From assembly GCA_003820635.1 (NCBI GenBank), contig RPOS01000105.1, forward strand, positions 1 to 11,009: DNA of 11,009 nucleotides, given 5' to 3'. The stretch comes from Verrucomicrobiaceae bacterium (GTDB lineage Bacteria > Verrucomicrobiota > Verrucomicrobiae > Verrucomicrobiales > Akkermansiaceae). Below are positions 1 through 7,192 of this stretch, one piece after another; within the stretch, counting starts at the first letter, position 1, and every line of letters begins with the position of its first letter. A program made the translations under genes and the position numbers. The notes under the pieces are model-generated. The model was not told where the DNA came from and searched no databases. It saw nothing but the letters and a program-made list of their open reading frames with translations.

Positions 1-1
1 C

Positions 2-754
2 ATCGTGGTCACCCAGGAGCTGTTCCTCACGCCCTACTTCTGCACGGTGCAGGATCCAGCGCTGTTTGACCTTGCCGATCCACTGCCCGGCCCGGTGACA
101 GACCGCCTTGGGAAGCTGGCAGGTGAGCTGGGCATCGTGCTGGTTTCCTCGCTCTTCGAGCACCGCGGCCCGGGGCTCTATCACAACACCGCCGCCATCC
201 ACGATGCCGATGGAAAACTGCTCGGTTTATACCGGAAATCCCACATTCCGCAGGATCCGGCGTTCGAGGAAAAATTCTACTTCACCCCCGGTGACAGCGG
301 CTGGCCGGTGTGGGACACGAAGTTTGGCAAGCTCGGCGTGCTGATCTGCTGGGACCAATGGTATCCCGAGGCCGCCCGGCTGATGGCCCTCGGCGGAGCC
401 CAAGTGCTCATTTATCCCACCGCCATCGGCTGGTTGCCCGAGGAAAAAGACGCCCTCGGCGAGGCTCAGCATTGCGCATGGGAAACGGTGCAACGCGGCC
501 ACGCTGTGGCCAACGGCTGCTACCTCGCCGCCGTCAACCGCTCCGGCACCCATGACGGCACCGAGTTCTGGGGCCGCTCGTTTGTCGCGAATCCGTATGG
601 CGAAATCGTCGCCAAGGCCTCCACCTGGAACGAGGAAATCATCTTGCAAGACCTTGACTTCCAGTTGGTTGAGGATTTCCGCCGAATCTGGCCATTCTTC
701 CGCGACCGCCGGATCGACGCCTATGGCGACCTGACCAAGCGGTGGCGGGCTTGA
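2..754 (+). CDS. aguB: N-carbamoylputrescine amidase, 5' end outside window
   Basis: This nitrilase-superfamily enzyme hydrolyses N-carbamoylputrescine to putrescine, CO2 and ammonia, the last step of the agmatine route to polyamines, in the cytoplasm. The frame is open from base 2, so about 40 N-terminal residues lie upstream; 250 codons remain against a usual length near 290. Counting from base 2, the catalytic triad is visible: Glu6 in TQELF, Lys79 in YRKSHIP and the nucleophile Cys116 in ICWDQWYPEAA. The stretches FEEKFYFTPGD and YPTAIG are typical of the AguB subgroup rather than of nitrilases or beta-ureidopropionases. Family knowledge predicts an agmatine deiminase (aguA) nearby, perhaps just upstream; it is not in the window. 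The gene ends in TGA at 752-754, and the next gene is 291 bases away. Assignment to this subgroup is confident from motif wording. Confidence 0.92.
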   Translation: MVVTQELFLTPYFCTVQDPALFDLADPLPGPVTDRLGKLAGELGIVLVSSLFEHRGPGLYHNTAAIHDADGKLLGLYRKSHIPQDPAFEEKFYFTPGDSGWPVWDTKFGKLGVLICWDQWYPEAARLMALGGAQVLIYPTAIGWLPEEKDALGEAQHCAWETVQRGHAVANGCYLAAVNRSGTHDGTEFWGRSFVANPYGEIVAKASTWNEEIILQDLDFQLVEDFRRIWPFFRDRRIDAYGDLTKRWRA

Positions 755-1045
755 GGGGTTTACGCCCTCTTGAACGAATCCCTGCGACAAATTGTCTCAA
801 TTTATGGACACATCGTCATTGTCGCTTGTTTTTGCGAACCCCCCGCATTGATTTATCTTTGGAAACCAGTGGGTTGTGATTTGGGAAACTTGGGCATGTC
901 GAATGCTCATTGTGTCATTGAGTGAACTTGAGCGGTCGTGAATTGTAAGTTTGGTATTTACAAATTCACTACAATGAAGGTATTTTTCAGAAAATTTAGG
1001 AATAAATCCCCCCGCGCGACGTTTAACAAACAACCCCACACCAAC
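755..1045 (+). promoter_or_regulatory. AT-rich gap holding the sigma-factor promoter and leader
   Basis: These 291 bases between aguB and the sigma factor carry no credible gene and are visibly richer in A+T than the coding DNA around them, especially 800-1010. The promoter of the downstream sigma-factor gene should be here. I found several TTGA-like and TA-rich hexamers (for example TTGAGC at 928 and TACAAT at 970), but no pair with a proper 16-18 base spacing, so no promoter boxes are called. An upstream ATG at 938 is in frame with the sigma gene, but the 36 codons it would add are AT-rich, of odd composition and absent from sigma factors, so I treat them as leader. Confidence 0.5.
938..969 (+). 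promoter_or_regulatory. Dyad (possible operator or leader hairpin) before the sigma gene
   Basis: An interrupted inverted repeat has arms GTGAATTGTAA (938-948) and TTACAAATTCAC (958-969). It pairs over 11 bases with one bulged A at 962 and a 9-base spacer. The arms are AT-rich, so this looks less like an intrinsic terminator than like a protein-binding dyad or a weak leader hairpin. It ends 76 bases before the chosen sigma-factor start. The pairing is read directly from the sequence; any regulatory role is inference. Confidence 0.4.
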
Positions 1046-1906
1046 ATGGCATACGAATCCGAAGGCAGTTTGAAGCTCTACTTGAGGGAGATTTCCAGAA
1101 CACCTCTCCTCACTCCGGAAGAGGAAATCGCTCTCTCAGAGCGCATCAAAAAGGGCGATCCCGAGGCGCGCTCGAACATGATCCGCGCCAACCTGCGCCT
1201 GGTCGTCAAGATCGCCCAGGACTATGCCAACTATGGCATGCCGGTGACCGACCTGATTTCCGAAGGCAACATCGGCCTGATGAAAGCCGTGGAACGCTTC
1301 GATCCTGAAAAAGGCGGCAAGCTGTCCACCTACGCCGCATGGTGGATCAAGCAATCCATCAAGCGGGCGCTGGCCAACCAATCCAAGACCATCCGCCTGC
1401 CCGTTCACATGGTGGACAAGATCGCCAAAATGCGCCGGATTGCCGCGATGCTCACCGAGGCCCTCGGCCGCGAGCCCACCGATGAGGAACTCGCCGACGA
1501 GATCGGCGTGCCCCGCCGCAAGCTCGCCATGCTGCGCCAGGCATCGCACCGTCCGACCTCGCTCGACGCGCCGATCAACGAAGGTGAGGCCACCGAATAC
1601 GGTGAAATCATCAGCGACGAGCGCGCCGTCAATCCGCTGGACATGCTTTCCGACAAGAATCTCCACGGCGAACTCGATGGCCTGCTCTCGGTGCTCGACG
1701 AGCGCGAGCGCCGGATCATCGACGAACGCTTCGGCTTGAGCGGTCGCAAGGCCCTCACGCTGGAGGAAGTGGGCCGCGAATTCGGGGTGACCCGCGAGCG
1801 GATCCGCCAACTGCAGAACTCGGCGCTCACCAAAATGCGCCGGGCGCTGCGCAAAAAGGAAAAGCCACTGCCCAAACCGCTGGCCAGCGGCGTGGCAGGC
1901 GCCTGA
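1046..1906 (+). CDS. RNA polymerase sigma-70 family factor (RpoD/SigA type, no region 1.1)
   Basis: This protein directs RNA polymerase to promoters. Its 286 residues hold region 1.2 (about 8-40), region 2 (about 41-113, with RLVVKIAQDY, DLISEGNIGLMKAVERFD and STYAAWWIKQSIKRAL), region 3 (about 117-190) and region 4 (about 205-270). Region 4 ends in the promoter -35 recognition helix, with LEEVGREFGVTRERIRQ. The acidic region 1.1 and the non-conserved insert of a full-length primary sigma are absent. That size fits a group 2 or stationary-phase-like factor, or a compact primary sigma; sequence alone does not decide. I chose ATG 1046 because homology begins there (SLKLYLREI). The in-frame ATG at 938 adds only an unlikely leader peptide. 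No Shine-Dalgarno is visible. A strong terminator follows 28 bases after the stop, so the gene is probably transcribed alone. Confidence 0.93.
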   Translation: MAYESEGSLKLYLREISRTPLLTPEEEIALSERIKKGDPEARSNMIRANLRLVVKIAQDYANYGMPVTDLISEGNIGLMKAVERFDPEKGGKLSTYAAWWIKQSIKRALANQSKTIRLPVHMVDKIAKMRRIAAMLTEALGREPTDEELADEIGVPRRKLAMLRQASHRPTSLDAPINEGEATEYGEIISDERAVNPLDMLSDKNLHGELDGLLSVLDERERRIIDERFGLSGRKALTLEEVGREFGVTRERIRQLQNSALTKMRRALRKKEKPLPKPLASGVAGA

Positions 1907-1934
1907 TTTCAAGTGTGTTCAGCTAACTGGTGTG

Positions 1935-1974
1935 CAACCGCGGCGGAGTGATCCGCCGCGGTTGTCATTTTTCC
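1935..1974 (+). terminator. Intrinsic terminator of the sigma-factor gene
   Basis: A perfect 12-base-pair GC-rich stem, CAACCGCGGCGG (1935-1946) with CCGCCGCGGTTG (1953-1964), encloses a 6-base loop. It is followed at once by TCATTTTTCC, a short T-tract. It starts 28 bases after the sigma-factor stop codon and lies upstream of the pgsA start. Confidence 0.9.
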
Positions 1975-2053
1975 GGGACGCTTGGCGTGGTGCATCGCAT
2001 TCGGCCGAAACCGCTTGTTGCCATCGGCCGGTGGATTTTCCACATTCGGCCGC

Positions 2054-2638
2054 GTGAACCTTCCCAATGCCATCACGTTCTCGCGCCTAGTGCTTACCGG
2101 GGTCTTCGTGGCGGGGACCTCGTTCGCCAGTTTCACCGGGCACTGGATCGCATTGGTGTCCTTCGTCATCGCGGCCATCAGCGATTTCCTGGACGGCTGG
2201 CTCGCCCGCAAGATGGGCTTGGTCACGCCGATGGGCAAGTTGATGGATCCACTGGCGGACAAAGTGCTGGTCTGCTCCGCGTTTGTTTATCTGAGTGTGC
2301 AGGACTTGTGTCCGGTGTGGATCACGGTGCTCATTCTTGCGCGTGAATTTCTGGTCACCGGGCTGCGGCAGATCGCGGTGGAAGCGGGTCAGGTGATGGC
2401 CGCCGACCGCTTGGGGAAATGGAAAACCGGGCTGCAGCTGACGTTTTGCATCACCTGCCTGGTCTGGTTCGCATTCCAGCCGCTGGATGCCGGAAACTGG
2501 TTTGTCGCGCTGATTCATTACCTTTCCCGTCCCGATGGCTGGCTGCAACCGGTCTCGCTGTGGCTCGCGCTCGGATTGACCCTCCTCTCCGGCTGGAACT
2601 ACGTCTGGGGTTGCCGGAAATTGCTGACGGGGAAGTGA
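2054..2638 (+). CDS. pgsA: CDP-diacylglycerol--glycerol-3-phosphate 3-phosphatidyltransferase
   Basis: This integral membrane enzyme makes phosphatidylglycerol phosphate from CDP-diacylglycerol and glycerol-3-phosphate, the committed step to phosphatidylglycerol and cardiolipin. The CDP-alcohol phosphatidyltransferase signature is complete: D47-G48-x2-A51-R52-x8-G61-x3-D65-x3-D69, with an extra acid at D44. Hydrophobic helices lie around residues 8-26, 30-45, 70-90, 125-145 and 165-185. The GTG start at 2054 gives VNLPNAITFSR, the usual N-terminus of PgsA, and a normal length of 194 residues. An ATG at 1982 in the same frame would add 24 residues with no family counterpart. No ribosome-binding site is visible for either start. 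GTG 2054 lies 80 bases after the sigma-factor terminator hairpin ends, so this gene needs its own promoter. PgsA is preferred over PssA by length and the N-terminal wording. Confidence 0.9.
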   Translation: MNLPNAITFSRLVLTGVFVAGTSFASFTGHWIALVSFVIAAISDFLDGWLARKMGLVTPMGKLMDPLADKVLVCSAFVYLSVQDLCPVWITVLILAREFLVTGLRQIAVEAGQVMAADRLGKWKTGLQLTFCITCLVWFAFQPLDAGNWFVALIHYLSRPDGWLQPVSLWLALGLTLLSGWNYVWGCRKLLTGK

Positions 2639-2656
2639 TTGCAAGCCTGCCAACAT

Positions 2657-2900
2657 GATTTCCGCCTCAACTCGCGCAAGTCCTGCAAATGGGAAACGCG
2701 CCCGCAGTGGTTCAACGAGCGGAAACTCTACGGCGGCACCTTGCCGTGGATGAGCAGCCCGGACGCATCTTCACCGATTTCATCGCCGCGATCCGCAAGG
2801 GCGGCGGACAGGAGACGACTCCAGCGCCTTTCACCTGACCGAAGCGGCCCTGGCGGCGCGGGATTCCGCAGACATGGGGCAAACGCTGCGGTTGGAATAA
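2657..2900 (+). pseudogene. Decayed Gfo/Idh/MocA-family oxidoreductase in three frames
   Basis: No intact frame crosses this gap, but protein-like fragments lie in order. Frame one (from 2657) reads FRLNSRK...TRPQWFNERKLYGGTL, resembling the middle of Gfo/Idh/MocA NAD(P)-dependent oxidoreductases where WFxxRxxYGG precedes the active-site segment. A second frame (about 2758-2817) reads GRIFTDFIAAIRKGGGQE, and a third (2817-2900) reads SSAFHLTEAALAARDSADMGQTLRLE and then TAA. These two match the family C-terminus (DFIxAIR...T...ALxAxxSADxGxxxxL). The N-terminal Rossmann part and about 150 middle residues are missing, so this is a relic with internal deletion plus frameshifts, not one sequencing slip. 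The family match comes from remembered motif shapes; a short unrelated ORF from 2639 is the alternative. No other gene is seen between 2639 and 2960. Confidence 0.6.
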
Positions 2901-2960
2901 CCATGCATCATTGCTCCGCTTTGCGCTTTCCATGGCAAGACGGCGTTTCCATCCTCCGGC

Positions 2961-3875
2961 ATGAAATCGCGTTTGATTCTGGTGGTCTTGTTGGTGCTGG
3001 CAGTGGCAGGCGGGCTGGCATGGTGGCTGCATGACCGGAGCGCGCCCAAGCTCGGCCAAGCGGCTTATGAACAAACGGCGGCGATTCTTGCCAAAGGCCC
3101 GCGTCCGCCGGGATCGAAGGAGCTGGCCGCGGTGCGAGCCCACGTCCGTGCGGAATTGGAAAAATCCGGCTGGGTGACGCAAGGCCAGCCCTTCGAGCGG
3201 ATGACACCGATTGGCAAGGTCGCTTTTGAAAACGTGCGGGCCCGCTTTGCCAAGGGTGCGGGCGATCCGTGGGCCCGGCCGGTTGAGGGAATCCTCTGCG
3301 CCCACATCGACTCGAAGTATTACAAGGACAAGCATTTCCTCGGTGCCGACGATGCGGCCTCCGCTTGCGCCGCCATCGTGGTGATCGCGGAGTTTCTGGC
3401 GCGCGAGCGGCCGGAGCAGGCGGCGCGGCTGGAGCTCGTGCTCTTCGATGGCGAGGAGGCGTTTCTTGAAAACATCACGCCGCAGGACGGGCTCTACGGC
3501 AGCCGCCATTATGCCAACCAATGGCGCACCCGGCCGGACAAGCCGGAGTTCGGCATTCTGTTAGACATGGTCGGGCACCGGAACCTGTCCATCCGCCTGC
3601 CGTCCGACACGCCGGTGGATCTGCGCGAATTGGTGTTTTCCGCAGCGCGCGCCGAGGGCGTGGAGCGCTATTTCGGTATGGCTTCCGGCCCGATCATCGA
3701 TGACCACGTGCCGCTCAATTTCGCGGGCATCCCCACGGTGGACATCATCGGCGATTTCACACGCAGCGGCTGGTGGCACACGCCGGGTGACAATATGAAA
3801 ATCATCTCCGCGGACTCGCTGGACATCTCCATGCGTGTCACGCTCAGGATGCTGGACGAACGCCTCAAGAAGTGA
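2961..3875 (+). CDS. Membrane-anchored M28-family glutaminyl-peptide cyclotransferase
   Basis: This is predicted to be a zinc enzyme of the peptidase M28 fold acting outside the cytoplasm, probably converting N-terminal glutamine to pyroglutamate. Residues 4-23 form a hydrophobic signal or anchor helix. The animal-type glutaminyl cyclase signatures follow in order: AHIDSK (114-119), FLGADDA with the metal ligand D131, LFDGEEAF with E165/E166, PQDGLYGSRH (174-183), LLDMVG with D202, DDH (247-249) and WWHTPGDN with zinc ligand H273. The PQDxLYGSRH and WHTxxDN wording favours a cyclase over a general aminopeptidase, but I cannot exclude the latter. Its 304 residues are normal. ATG 2961 has no Shine-Dalgarno, and the signal helix directly follows it. 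The stop overlaps the next start (TGATG), so the RDD protein is translationally coupled. An octamer YTGTTAGR encodes part of the LLD motif. Confidence 0.85.
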   Translation: MKSRLILVVLLVLAVAGGLAWWLHDRSAPKLGQAAYEQTAAILAKGPRPPGSKELAAVRAHVRAELEKSGWVTQGQPFERMTPIGKVAFENVRARFAKGAGDPWARPVEGILCAHIDSKYYKDKHFLGADDAASACAAIVVIAEFLARERPEQAARLELVLFDGEEAFLENITPQDGLYGSRHYANQWRTRPDKPEFGILLDMVGHRNLSIRLPSDTPVDLRELVFSAARAEGVERYFGMASGPIIDDHVPLNFAGIPTVDIIGDFTRSGWWHTPGDNMKIISADSLDISMRVTLRMLDERLKK

Positions 3876-4603
3876 TGGCCGTGGAGTCCGCCGCGAAACT
3901 CGACACGCTGCAATCGGTGGAACTCGCCGAGGGCGTGGAAATCCGCCTGCGCATCGCCGGTCCGCTGCCGCGCGCCGGGGCTTATCTCATCGATTTCCTG
4001 ATCCGTGTGATGCTGCTGGTGGCCGGCGTGATCCTCAGCTCGCTGGCGGGCTGGGCGCTCGGCGGCAAGGTGGCGGGCGGGCTGCTGCTGCTTGCATGGT
4101 TTTTGTTAGACTGGCTCTATCCGGTGGTGTTCGAGGCCGGCCGGCGCGGTGCCACGCCCGGCAAGCGGCTGGCCGGGCTGCGCGTGGTGCAGGCAAGCGG
4201 CTCGCCCGTCACCGTGGGGCAGGCGGTGGTGCGCAATTTCCTGCGTTTCATCGATGGCATGCCGCTTTTCACTTATGCATTTGGGATGGCGAGCTGCCTG
4301 GCCACGCGCCGTTTCCAACGGCTCGGAGATCTGGCGGCGGGCACCGTGGTGGTTTATCACCGCGCCCCTTCGCAGCCGGTGATTGCGGATCTGCCACCGG
4401 TGGATCCGCTGCCGCTGCCGGTGGCGCTGACTGCGGATGAAACCCGGGCGCTGGCACTTTTTCAGGAGCGGGCGGGTTTGTGGTTGCCGGCGCGCCGCGT
4501 GGAGATGGCCGATCACGCATCCGCCCTCACCGGCACCACCGGAGAAGCGGGAGTGAGCCGCCTCATGGCCATGGCCCGGTGGGCCCGCGAGAAACGGAAT
4601 TGA
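3875..4603 (+). CDS. RDD-domain integral membrane protein
   Basis: This 242-residue membrane protein belongs to the RDD family, whose role is mostly unknown; some members are linked to ion exchange or stress. The family Arg and Asp are R33 and D40 in PRAGAYLID. Hydrophobic helices lie at about 35-60 and 66-86, with a third around 126-144. TPGKRLAGLRVV (94-105) and QRLGDLAAGTVVV (148-160) are hallmark blocks. Residues about 165-242 form a soluble tail rich in charge and alanine that I do not recognise. ATG 3875 overlaps the cyclase stop by one base (TGATG), a coupling arrangement. A GTG one codon earlier is possible and would change nothing important. Co-translation with a secreted cyclase suggests an envelope role, but no specific function can be named. 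Confidence 0.85.
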   Translation: MAVESAAKLDTLQSVELAEGVEIRLRIAGPLPRAGAYLIDFLIRVMLLVAGVILSSLAGWALGGKVAGGLLLLAWFLLDWLYPVVFEAGRRGATPGKRLAGLRVVQASGSPVTVGQAVVRNFLRFIDGMPLFTYAFGMASCLATRRFQRLGDLAAGTVVVYHRAPSQPVIADLPPVDPLPLPVALTADETRALALFQERAGLWLPARRVEMADHASALTGTTGEAGVSRLMAMARWAREKRN

Positions 4604-4701
4604 GTGCGGATGGGATGATCCTTGCCCGGATTTCCAGAGCTTTCCGCGGCGGCGTTCGAGCCTTGTGCGGATGGCCACGGCGGTGGATTCACGCAGCGGT
4701 T

Positions 4702-5589
4702 TCAGGTGGCGGGGGCGAGGCGTTGCAGCGCCCTTCCTGTTAGAAATGCGAGCGGCGGCAGCCACAGCGCGGGCGTGGTGCCGGCACCGTGGGCGAGAGC
4801 CAGCGGCAGCAGCAGCATCCAATCGGCCAGGGGAATGCCCGCCAGCAGGCTGGAGACGCGCGCGCCGGTGTCGTTCTTGTGGCGCAGCAGGCTGTGGCAG
4901 GTCCATGTGGCGTATGGAACAATTGCCAACAGACATGCGGCCGGCGGCAGCTTGAGCATGACGAAGGTGGAGGAAGTCATCATCAGGGCGCAGGCGACGA
5001 AACACCACGTTGCGAGGTTTCCTCCACCAGATTGTTGCGGCAGCGACTCACGGCGGGCGAAAAGCGAGATGCCCGCCACGTGGCAGAACAGTGCGAGCCC
5101 GGCGATGCTTGCCACCGGCCACAGGGCGTGCTGAGCGGAGGCTGCAAGCCCGAGCAACGGCAGCAGCGCCCGGCACAGCGCCATCCAAACGATGGCCCAT
5201 GCGGTCTTCTTGTGCAGCCAGGTGTAGAGCAGGATGCACAGTGCGATCAGCGCGGCCACCGTCAGCGCGTGCGGGCCTGCCAGTGCGGCAGTTCCGAGAC
5301 CGCTGGCGGCGAGCGCAAGAGCCAGTGAGAGATACATCGCCGGCGGAAACAATCCGCGTGGCAGCGCGCGCTCGGGGCGCCGTGTCTGGTCCCAGCCGCG
5401 GTCCGCCCAGTCATTGACAAAGGTGCCGCAGAGGTAGAGCGAGACTGCCGCCATCGTGGCAGCGCCACTGTCAAACAACCCCGCGCCACCTAACAGCAGG
5501 CCGCACCAGACGTTGGAAACGACACTTGGGAGGTTGGCCAGCCGCGCGCTTGCGGCCAGCGCTCGCAATGGGCCCGGAGGTTTTTTCAC
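4702..5589 (-). CDS. UbiA-family prenyltransferase
   Basis: This polytopic membrane protein is predicted to transfer a prenyl group to an acceptor. From GTG 5589 it has 295 residues, about eight or nine hydrophobic helices, and the first UbiA prenyl-diphosphate motif intact: N59-D60-W-A-D63-R-G-W-D67, followed by RRPERALPRG. The second acidic motif of classical UbiA enzymes is not evident; at its place is GISLFARRES (173-182), with one acid, as I recall for the EboC-like subgroup. The acceptor is therefore unclear and I give no symbol. The rest of the cyanobacterial ebo set is absent nearby. Start choice is by homology: SARLANLPSVVSN is the family N-terminus, and GTG 5589 lies 23 bases after the toroid gene stop. 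A longer frame from 5676 overlaps that gene and looks spurious. No ribosome-binding site is visible. Confidence 0.82.
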   Translation of the reverse strand: MKKPPGPLRALAASARLANLPSVVSNVWCGLLLGGAGLFDSGAATMAAVSLYLCGTFVNDWADRGWDQTRRPERALPRGLFPPAMYLSLALALAASGLGTAALAGPHALTVAALIALCILLYTWLHKKTAWAIVWMALCRALLPLLGLAASAQHALWPVASIAGLALFCHVAGISLFARRESLPQQSGGGNLATWCFVACALMMTSSTFVMLKLPPAACLLAIVPYATWTCHSLLRHKNDTGARVSSLLAGIPLADWMLLLPLALAHGAGTTPALWLPPLAFLTGRALQRLAPAT

Positions 5590-5612
5590 TGGGCCGCGTG
5601 CGGAAACGGGTT

Positions 5613-7106
5613 TCAGCGGGTGCCGACGCCGGTGCCGGGCAGGAAGCGGTAATAGACCTCCAGCATCAGCGTGCACAGGGCGGTGCGGTAATGGGTGTTG
5701 CCGACAAAGAGCGGTGCGACGGCCCGAATCCCTTGTGCGCTGCCCTTGTTAGGCGCTTTCCACGAGCCGTCTGGATTCTGGTTTTTGAGAACCTGGTCGC
5801 GGAAGAGGGCGTTGTATTTCTTCCACTGCTCGCCACCGCGGTTCATCATGGCCTGTGCTTCGTAGTAGTGGCCGTAGAGGTCTGAATACGCGGTATTGTA
5901 GTCGAAGCGGGTGTTCTCCTCGATGTATTTGGCTCCCTGGCGGGCGGAGGACATGGAGCCCTTGTCGAACATTTGCAGCGAGAGCACGCCGCCGCCGGTC
6001 ATGGTGCGGTAGCCTTCGGCATGGGGTTGTTCATCGGGCCTTGAGTAGGCGAAGCCGCCGTCCTTGGACTTCATGGAGTCCACATAATCCATCGCCTTAT
6101 TAGCGGCGCGGCTGAGGCCCTTGAATTCCAGGCCAGTGTGATGGCAGGCCTTCAAGGCCTGGATTTGCCATGCGGCTACTGAGAGGTCGCCGCCGCGGCT
6201 GCCGGTGGTGTCGTAGAGGTAATCCCAGCCACCGGATTTCTTGTGCTGGTTGTCGATGATGAACTGGCCGGCCTTCTGAGTGACCTCAAAAAGGTTGGGC
6301 ACGTTGATGTTGCCCTGCTTGCAGAAGGTGGAGGCTTCGGCGAGGGCATAGGTGGCGATGGCGTGTTCGTAAGGCCATGAATTCACCGTGAGATTGCTGG
6401 AGAGCTTGCCATTGGTCTTCATGCCCAGATTGACGAGATAGGTGATGGCACGCAGGACGGTGTCGCCATATTCCTTGGACAGCGGGGTCTCGCAGCGGCC
6501 CAGGAAAGCCAGCAGGGCGAGGCCGGTCATGGCGGGCTTGTTGCTGTCGGTCCATGAACCATCGGCGCTTTGGGTGGCCTTGAACCAGTTGAGAGCCTTG
6601 GTGACGGCTTCCTCGCACTCCGGCGTGCCGCCGGTTTCCTGCAGGCGGGCGAGGCGGTCTTCCAGCGAGCAGCGCTTCTTCATGGTGGCGGGCACATTGC
6701 CGAATCCGCTCGGCTCGGCCTCGCCCCAGTTCGCGCCGAAGTCCTCAATATCGCCGAAGTCCATCGACGGCGTGCTTACATCCACATTCGGCACCTGCAC
6801 GGAGGTGGGGGAGGCGGTGTTGGAAATGATCACCTTGGCCAGGTTGGTGGTCGGCGGGGTGGGTTTGCGGGTGACGTTGGTCTGGATTTTCTTTTCCTCC
6901 AGATTGGTCTCTTCATTGAGGTTCGCCTCATAGGTAACGATGGTCGGCGTTTCCCTGACCATGGCGGGCAACAACAGGATCCCGAGCAACAAGGAAATCA
7001 GCAACACCACCAGAATGGCGATGACGATGGAGGAAATGGTCGAGTTCCTCTGCTGGACTTTGAGGCGATCGAGAGCTTCCGGGCTGAGTTCGGCGTGCAG
7101 GCTCAT
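5613..7106 (-). CDS. Membrane-anchored prenyltransferase/squalene-oxidase-repeat (alpha/alpha toroid) protein
   Basis: This 497-residue protein has a short cytoplasmic N-terminus, one strong membrane helix (about 27-50), a polar, Pro/Thr-rich linker (about 51-145) and a toroid domain (about 146-490) probably in the periplasm. The repeats carry QW-like motifs: QSADGSW (179-185), SGGWDY (291-296), SKDGGFAY (347-354) and QNPDGSW (443-449). The end, HYRTALCTLMLEVYYRFLP, is typical of this group. No DxDD cyclase acid motif is present, so it is not a working squalene-hopene cyclase by this evidence. Proteins of this layout are common in planctomycetes and Verrucomicrobia and, as far as I recall, lack an assigned function. 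Two cysteines (146, 164) flank the linker-domain junction and might pair. It lies between a tyrosine phosphatase gene and a UbiA gene on the same strand. ATG 7106 has no ribosome-binding site. Confidence 0.85.
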   Translation of the reverse strand: MSLHAELSPEALDRLKVQQRNSTISSIVIAILVVLLISLLLGILLLPAMVRETPTIVTYEANLNEETNLEEKKIQTNVTRKPTPPTTNLAKVIISNTASPTSVQVPNVDVSTPSMDFGDIEDFGANWGEAEPSGFGNVPATMKKRCSLEDRLARLQETGGTPECEEAVTKALNWFKATQSADGSWTDSNKPAMTGLALLAFLGRCETPLSKEYGDTVLRAITYLVNLGMKTNGKLSSNLTVNSWPYEHAIATYALAEASTFCKQGNINVPNLFEVTQKAGQFIIDNQHKKSGGWDYLYDTTGSRGGDLSVAAWQIQALKACHHTGLEFKGLSRAANKAMDYVDSMKSKDGGFAYSRPDEQPHAEGYRTMTGGGVLSLQMFDKGSMSSARQGAKYIEENTRFDYNTAYSDLYGHYYEAQAMMNRGGEQWKKYNALFRDQVLKNQNPDGSWKAPNKGSAQGIRAVAPLFVGNTHYRTALCTLMLEVYYRFLPGTGVGTR

Positions 7107-7123
7107 GACGTTTGGATACGGCA

Positions 7124-7149
7124 GGCTAGCCCGCCTTTCCGGGCTTGCC
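7124..7149 (-). other. Intergenic hairpin between the phosphatase and toroid genes
   Basis: An inverted repeat, GGCTAGCCCG (7124-7133) with CGGGCTTGCC (7140-7149), pairs 9 of 10 bases (T:T mismatch at 7127/7146) around a 6-base loop. Read on the minus strand it lies 44-69 bases after the phosphatase stop and 18 bases before the toroid start. No T-tract follows on that strand, so it is a poor intrinsic terminator. A transcript-processing or attenuating hairpin is possible. The pairing is seen; the role is unknown. Confidence 0.4.
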
Positions 7150-7192
7150 AGTCGAAAAATCTGCGGACACGCGGAAATAAAGCCGCGCGGTT

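Noticed and set aside
753..769. Small hairpin GAGGG/CCCTC at the aguB stop as a terminator
   Set aside because: The 5-base stem overlaps the stop codon and has no T-tract after it, so it is too weak to call.
227..790. 187-codon minus-strand frame opposite aguB
   Set aside because: It is a shadow of the amidase gene, with no family resemblance.
1136..1912. 258-codon open frame on the minus strand opposite the sigma factor
   Set aside because: It mirrors a clearly conserved sigma gene in GC-rich DNA, has no recognisable domain and a biased shadow composition.
2712..3521. 269-codon minus-strand frame opposite the oxidoreductase relic and the cyclase
   Set aside because: It overlaps a well-supported gene on the other strand, is rich in Arg/His as expected of a shadow frame, and has no known motif.
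4604..4701. Search for a bidirectional terminator between the convergent RDD and UbiA genes
   Set aside because: I found only a 9-base direct repeat (TGCGGATGG near 4606 and 4664) and no convincing stem.
4702..5589. An ebo-type gene cluster based on the EboC-like UbiA protein
   Set aside because: None of the other ebo partners (TatD-like hydrolase, dehydroquinate-synthase-like, xylose-isomerase-like proteins) is in the window.
5613..7106. Toroid protein as a true squalene-hopene cyclase
   Set aside because: It lacks a DxDD motif, is shorter than cyclases, and has an N-terminal membrane anchor and linker unlike that family.
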